Positions 61,391-64,000 of a DNA stretch of 64,000 nucleotides are shown here, in pieces (position 1 is the stretch's first letter; each line of letters opens with the position of its first letter). The position numbers were made by a program, and so were the translations under genes. A model generated the notes under the pieces. That model searched no databases and was not told the origin of the DNA. It was given only the letters and a program-made list of their open reading frames with translations. Source of the stretch: an uncultured Acidobacteriaceae bacterium (GTDB taxonomy: Bacteria; Acidobacteriota; Terriglobia; Terriglobales; Acidobacteriaceae). The stretch covers positions 124,001-188,000 of the forward strand of contig CALFMO010000050.1 in the NCBI GenBank assembly GCA_937879855.1, written 5' to 3'.

Positions 61391-62563
61391 TTACACCGAC
61401 TTGAACAGCGACCACGCGGTACGTTTTACGTCAGCGTCGTTGCGGGTCAATTCCTGCGCCAGTCCGGCGAAACAGCGGGCCATTTCGGAGGAACGCTGAT
61501 CCATCACCGGCGTGCCGCGGTCGATGGCGCCGGAAACGGCGAAATATTGATTCGGAATCCGCCATAGCAGTTTAGCGCCGACTGCGGCCTCAGCGTCGGC
61601 CTCACTGAAGCCGGGAACTTTGCGGAAGCGGTTCAGGACCAGGCGAACCCGGTCGCGGCTGCCAGCCTCCCCGAGGTATTGCTGGACGCGGGCCGCGCTC
61701 CAGAGCGAAGCCACGTCGCTGCAAGCGACCAGGAGAACGGTTTCTGAAAGACTGGCGATCAGACGGCTGGCGGCGTCGAAGCGCGAAGAGTTGTCGACCA
61801 CCACGTAGCGGAAGTGAGTCACCAACATATCGAAGAGGCGAACGAATTCCGCAGTGGAAGGATCGGCCACCGCCGGCACGTTGGTTCCAGCCAGCAACTG
61901 CAAGCCGCCGCCGTGGCGCGTCATAAAACTTTCCAGCAGGGAAGCGTCCATGCGGTGAAGGTTGCGCGTAGCGTCGGCCACATTGAAGACCGGCTTGAGA
62001 TTCATGTGCAGCGCGGCGTGGCCGAGAGGAGCCATATCCACCAGCGCCGTTTGCCCGTAGGCGGATTGAAGAGCGAGCGCGAGGTTGACGGCCACGGTGG
62101 TTGAGCCATTCCCGCCCTTCGCATTAATAACGGAGAAAACTTTGCCGCGAATGCCTTCTTGTTTTCCCCGGCGCTGGGCGGTGGTGAGGCGGACGAAAGC
62201 CTCGAGCAGGTCGGTAGTTGTGGTGGGGCGCTCGATGAATTCGCGAGCTCCGGCGCGCATGGCATTGACGATGACCTGCGGCTGGTTCAGATTGCCGATG
62301 GCAAAGATGGCGGCATCGGGCATTTCCTGATGAAGCAGTTCAATGGCTCGCAGCGCCAGAGTGGCGTTGTCGGCGGGAATGTCGACCAGCGTGACTTCGG
62401 GATTGGCAGAGCGCACGCGCCGCGTGACGGGATCGGCGGCCGCCACAGGAAAACTTGCACAGGTGTGAACCGTCCGTGCCACGTTGGTGCCATCGACGAG
62501 CACTTGCAATACCGCTCGCTGCTCGTTATCCGTGGCCACAATCACGACTGCGAGTTCTGGCAT
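61391..62563 (-). CDS. cpaE: Tad pilus localisation ATPase TadZ/CpaE-like
   Basis: The 390-residue protein combines an N-terminal receiver-like domain (about 1-125, with LVDIPADNATLALRAIELLH and AMRAGAREFIERP) and a MinD/ParA-type ATPase. It has the deviant Walker A AKGGNGSTT (148-156) and LVDMAPLGHAALHM. CpaE/TadZ proteins position the secretion machine at the membrane. The usual Lys of the Walker A GKT/GKS is Ser, but the MinD-type signature Lys (149) is kept. It lies between the secretin and tadA. Confidence 0.9.
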   Translation of the reverse strand: MPELAVVIVATDNEQRAVLQVLVDGTNVARTVHTCASFPVAAADPVTRRVRSANPEVTLVDIPADNATLALRAIELLHQEMPDAAIFAIGNLNQPQVIVNAMRAGAREFIERPTTTTDLLEAFVRLTTAQRRGKQEGIRGKVFSVINAKGGNGSTTVAVNLALALQSAYGQTALVDMAPLGHAALHMNLKPVFNVADATRNLHRMDASLLESFMTRHGGGLQLLAGTNVPAVADPSTAEFVRLFDMLVTHFRYVVVDNSSRFDAASRLIASLSETVLLVACSDVASLWSAARVQQYLGEAGSRDRVRLVLNRFRKVPGFSEADAEAAVGAKLLWRIPNQYFAVSGAIDRGTPVMDQRSSEMARCFAGLAQELTRNDADVKRTAWSLFKSV

Positions 62564-62627
62564 AACAACCTGCGGTTCTCCGGTTCGCTATGAAGAGCTC
62601 TCTCTAGTTCTGGCGCCCATGCCAAGC

Positions 62628-64000
62628 CTAGTTGTGTTTGTCAAACTTGCCGGTGTCCATGAAGGGCTTTGGGTTCTTGGGCTCGGCAGGGGCCTCGGCA
62701 TTAGGCGAAATGCGGTGCACCGTGCACAAGACCATGAGTTCCGAATTGCTCTTCTGCATGCTTTTGCTGCGAAAAAAATTCCCCAGGATCGGAATATCTC
62801 CCAGTCCCGGAATCTTGTTATAGATGTCGGTAATGCGGTTGTCCATGAGTCCGGCAATCACAAAGCTCTGTCCATCCTGCACTTCAAATTCGGTTTCGGC
62901 TTTGCGTGTGCTGAGCGCAGGCACGGTGAATCCGGAGATGGTCAGGGCGTTAGCAAAATCCAAGGTACTCACCTCGGGAGCGACCTTCAAGTGAATATTG
63001 CCGTTAGGCATGATTTGCGGGGTGAACTGCAGGCGCACGCCGAATTCCTTGAAGGAGATTGTTACCGCGGTAAAACCGGCGCCCGGCTGCACGATGGGAA
63101 AAGGAAATTGCCCGCCGGCGAGGAAACTGGCTTCTTTCCCATTCACCGCGATAAGGTTGGGTTCGGCGAGGATCTGCAGCAGGTTCTTGGTCTCGAGAGC
63201 CTCGATGGTGGCTCCGAAGTTTATGTCGGACCGGAATAGAAAAAGATTCAGCACATTGCTGACGGTCGTGGCGGGGGTGGTAGTTGTGGTCCCGGTGGTG
63301 CCACTTTGTGTACCAGGGGTTATGGTCTGCGGCCCGAAGCCGCCAAACTGCCCGGTCGTGATAGTGCCAATAGTGTTGCCGGCTCCGGTGGAAATGAAGT
63401 TGACGCCGAGTTGGGTGATGGCACTGCGGTCCACCTCCGCGAATTTTACCTGCAGCAAAACTTCCTGCGCGCCGACCGGCCCGAAGGTGAGCACATTCAC
63501 GACTTTGGGAGAATAGGCGCTGGCTAGTTCGCCGGCGCGTTTGGCGACGTCTTCGTTGGAAACGTGTCCGGAGAGAACAACGGCGGCGCGCGACGGCGTG
63601 ACCACAATCTGCTCGTCGGGGAAGACGCGGCGCTCTTCTTCGGCGCACGCGCTGACGTCTACGTCTACGCGGAGGTCGAAGCTGCGGGAGCGCTCCAATT
63701 GATCCCAGATGAGGAGCGAAACTTCTCCGGGGGAACGCCCATGAACCAGAATCTGCGTCGGCGTAATAACTTGCGCGAAGGCGATATTCGGATCGGTGAC
63801 GGAGACGCGCTTGAGCTGCTCGGTCGTATTGATGAGCAGGGATTTGCCAACCATGACGCGCAGGGGAAACGATCCCTGGGGCTGCTGGGACTGCGCCGGT
63901 AGAGTGGTGGTCTGAGTGGAGGTGGGCGCCGGATTCTGCGACTGGCCCGGAGTGTCCGCCTGTTGCACGATCTCAGAAAGAGCCGGAAGCGCGAAGCAAG
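62628..64000 (-). CDS. cpaC: Tad secretin (RcpA/CpaC), 5' end beyond the window
   Basis: The open frame runs off the window edge; the in-window upstream codons spell FALPALSEIVQQ, the end of a likely signal peptide, so a GTG at 63968 is not the true start. The N-terminal pilus-N domain (SFPLRVMVGKSLLINTTEQL, PGEVSLLIWD), a BON-like domain (VVTPSRAAVVLSGHVSNED) and the secretin core (EALETKNLLQILAEPNLIAV in part, GGQFPFPI, SFKEFGVRLQFTPQIM, IPGLGDIPILGNFFRS) are present. It forms the outer-membrane ring. A Thr/Gly-rich insert lies in the core. Confidence 0.92.
   Translation of the reverse strand, partial: CFALPALSEIVQQADTPGQSQNPAPTSTQTTTLPAQSQQPQGSFPLRVMVGKSLLINTTEQLKRVSVTDPNIAFAQVITPTQILVHGRSPGEVSLLIWDQLERSRSFDLRVDVDVSACAEEERRVFPDEQIVVTPSRAAVVLSGHVSNEDVAKRAGELASAYSPKVVNVLTFGPVGAQEVLLQVKFAEVDRSAITQLGVNFISTGAGNTIGTITTGQFGGFGPQTITPGTQSGTTGTTTTTPATTVSNVLNLFLFRSDINFGATIEALETKNLLQILAEPNLIAVNGKEASFLAGGQFPFPIVQPGAGFTAVTISFKEFGVRLQFTPQIMPNGNIHLKVAPEVSTLDFANALTISGFTVPALSTRKAETEFEVQDGQSFVIAGLMDNRITDIYNKIPGLGDIPILGNFFRSKSMQKSNSELMVLCTVHRISPNAEAPAEPKNPKPFMDTGKFDKHN

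Overview
The window looks like chromosomal DNA of a GC-rich, Gram-negative, LPS-bearing bacterium, most probably an acidobacterium (Terriglobia/Koribacter-like). This placement rests on lpxD, secretin and TonB-type proteins (an outer membrane), a DUF1844 protein beside a phosphodiesterase-like MBL protein, many secreted proteins of types familiar from acidobacteria, and gene-poor spacers full of small palindromes. It is inference from gene content; no rRNA or tRNA gene is present. I recognise no phage, insertion sequence or CRISPR array.

Layout. 0-15.8 kb: mixed core and secreted genes, namely acetyl-CoA synthetase, a zinc-ribbon/Sel1 protein, an alpha/beta hydrolase, a twin-TonB-domain protein, cytochrome c, a secreted zinc phospholipase-C-like protein, threonine synthase, an AlaX-type editing protein, an FAD oxidoreductase, a lipase-maturation-factor-like membrane protein, a DoxX protein and a small secreted protein. 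14.8-18.2 kb: a gene-poor stretch built from a mosaic of direct repeats (three copies of a unit of about 210 bp, two of a 95-bp unit, two of a 27-bp unit) around a single PD-(D/E)XK nuclease gene. 18.3-20.8 kb: an accessory operon of lower apparent GC, consisting of an XRE/ImmA-IrrE metalloprotease, a DUF4411 PIN-like protein and an FRG-domain protein. This is the best candidate for an undescribed defence or toxin-antitoxin-like system.

20.8-24 kb: rpsO-pnp, with a PNPase carrying an Arg/Gly-rich tail. 24-33 kb: housekeeping genes including murA, ribF, an MBL phosphodiesterase, DUF1844, ygfZ, an isocitrate/isopropylmalate dehydrogenase-type enzyme and a methyltransferase. 33-40 kb: secreted proteases, mtnP with a PfkB kinase (nucleoside/methylthioadenosine salvage), and a multi-pass GT-C-like protein. 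39.9-46.6 kb: a tightly packed envelope run of mgtC-like, dapF-like, LD-carboxypeptidase, mpl, an M61 peptidase and plsC, several joined by 4-base overlaps; together they suggest murein-peptide recycling tied to membrane lipid synthesis. The dapF product has Ser at both positions where the family has its catalytic Cys pair. 46.6-55.2 kb: lpxD, a SIMPL-domain protein, long NfeD, a type II NADH dehydrogenase whose ORF has absorbed a palindromic repeat in frame, a multi-pass protein and an Asp-box lipoprotein.

55.2-64 kb (all minus strand): a Tad/Flp pilus-type secretion locus read as secretin (rcpA/cpaC, cut by the window edge), tadZ/cpaE, tadA/cpaF, tadB, tadC, then DUF192 and an 838-residue proline-repeat TonB-like protein that overlaps DUF192 by 4 bases. 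The last two may be accessory parts of the apparatus.

Palindromes of at least four sequence families sit in the spacers, often where terminators are expected between convergent genes. One supplies the stop codon of the gene it follows and one lies inside a coding region.
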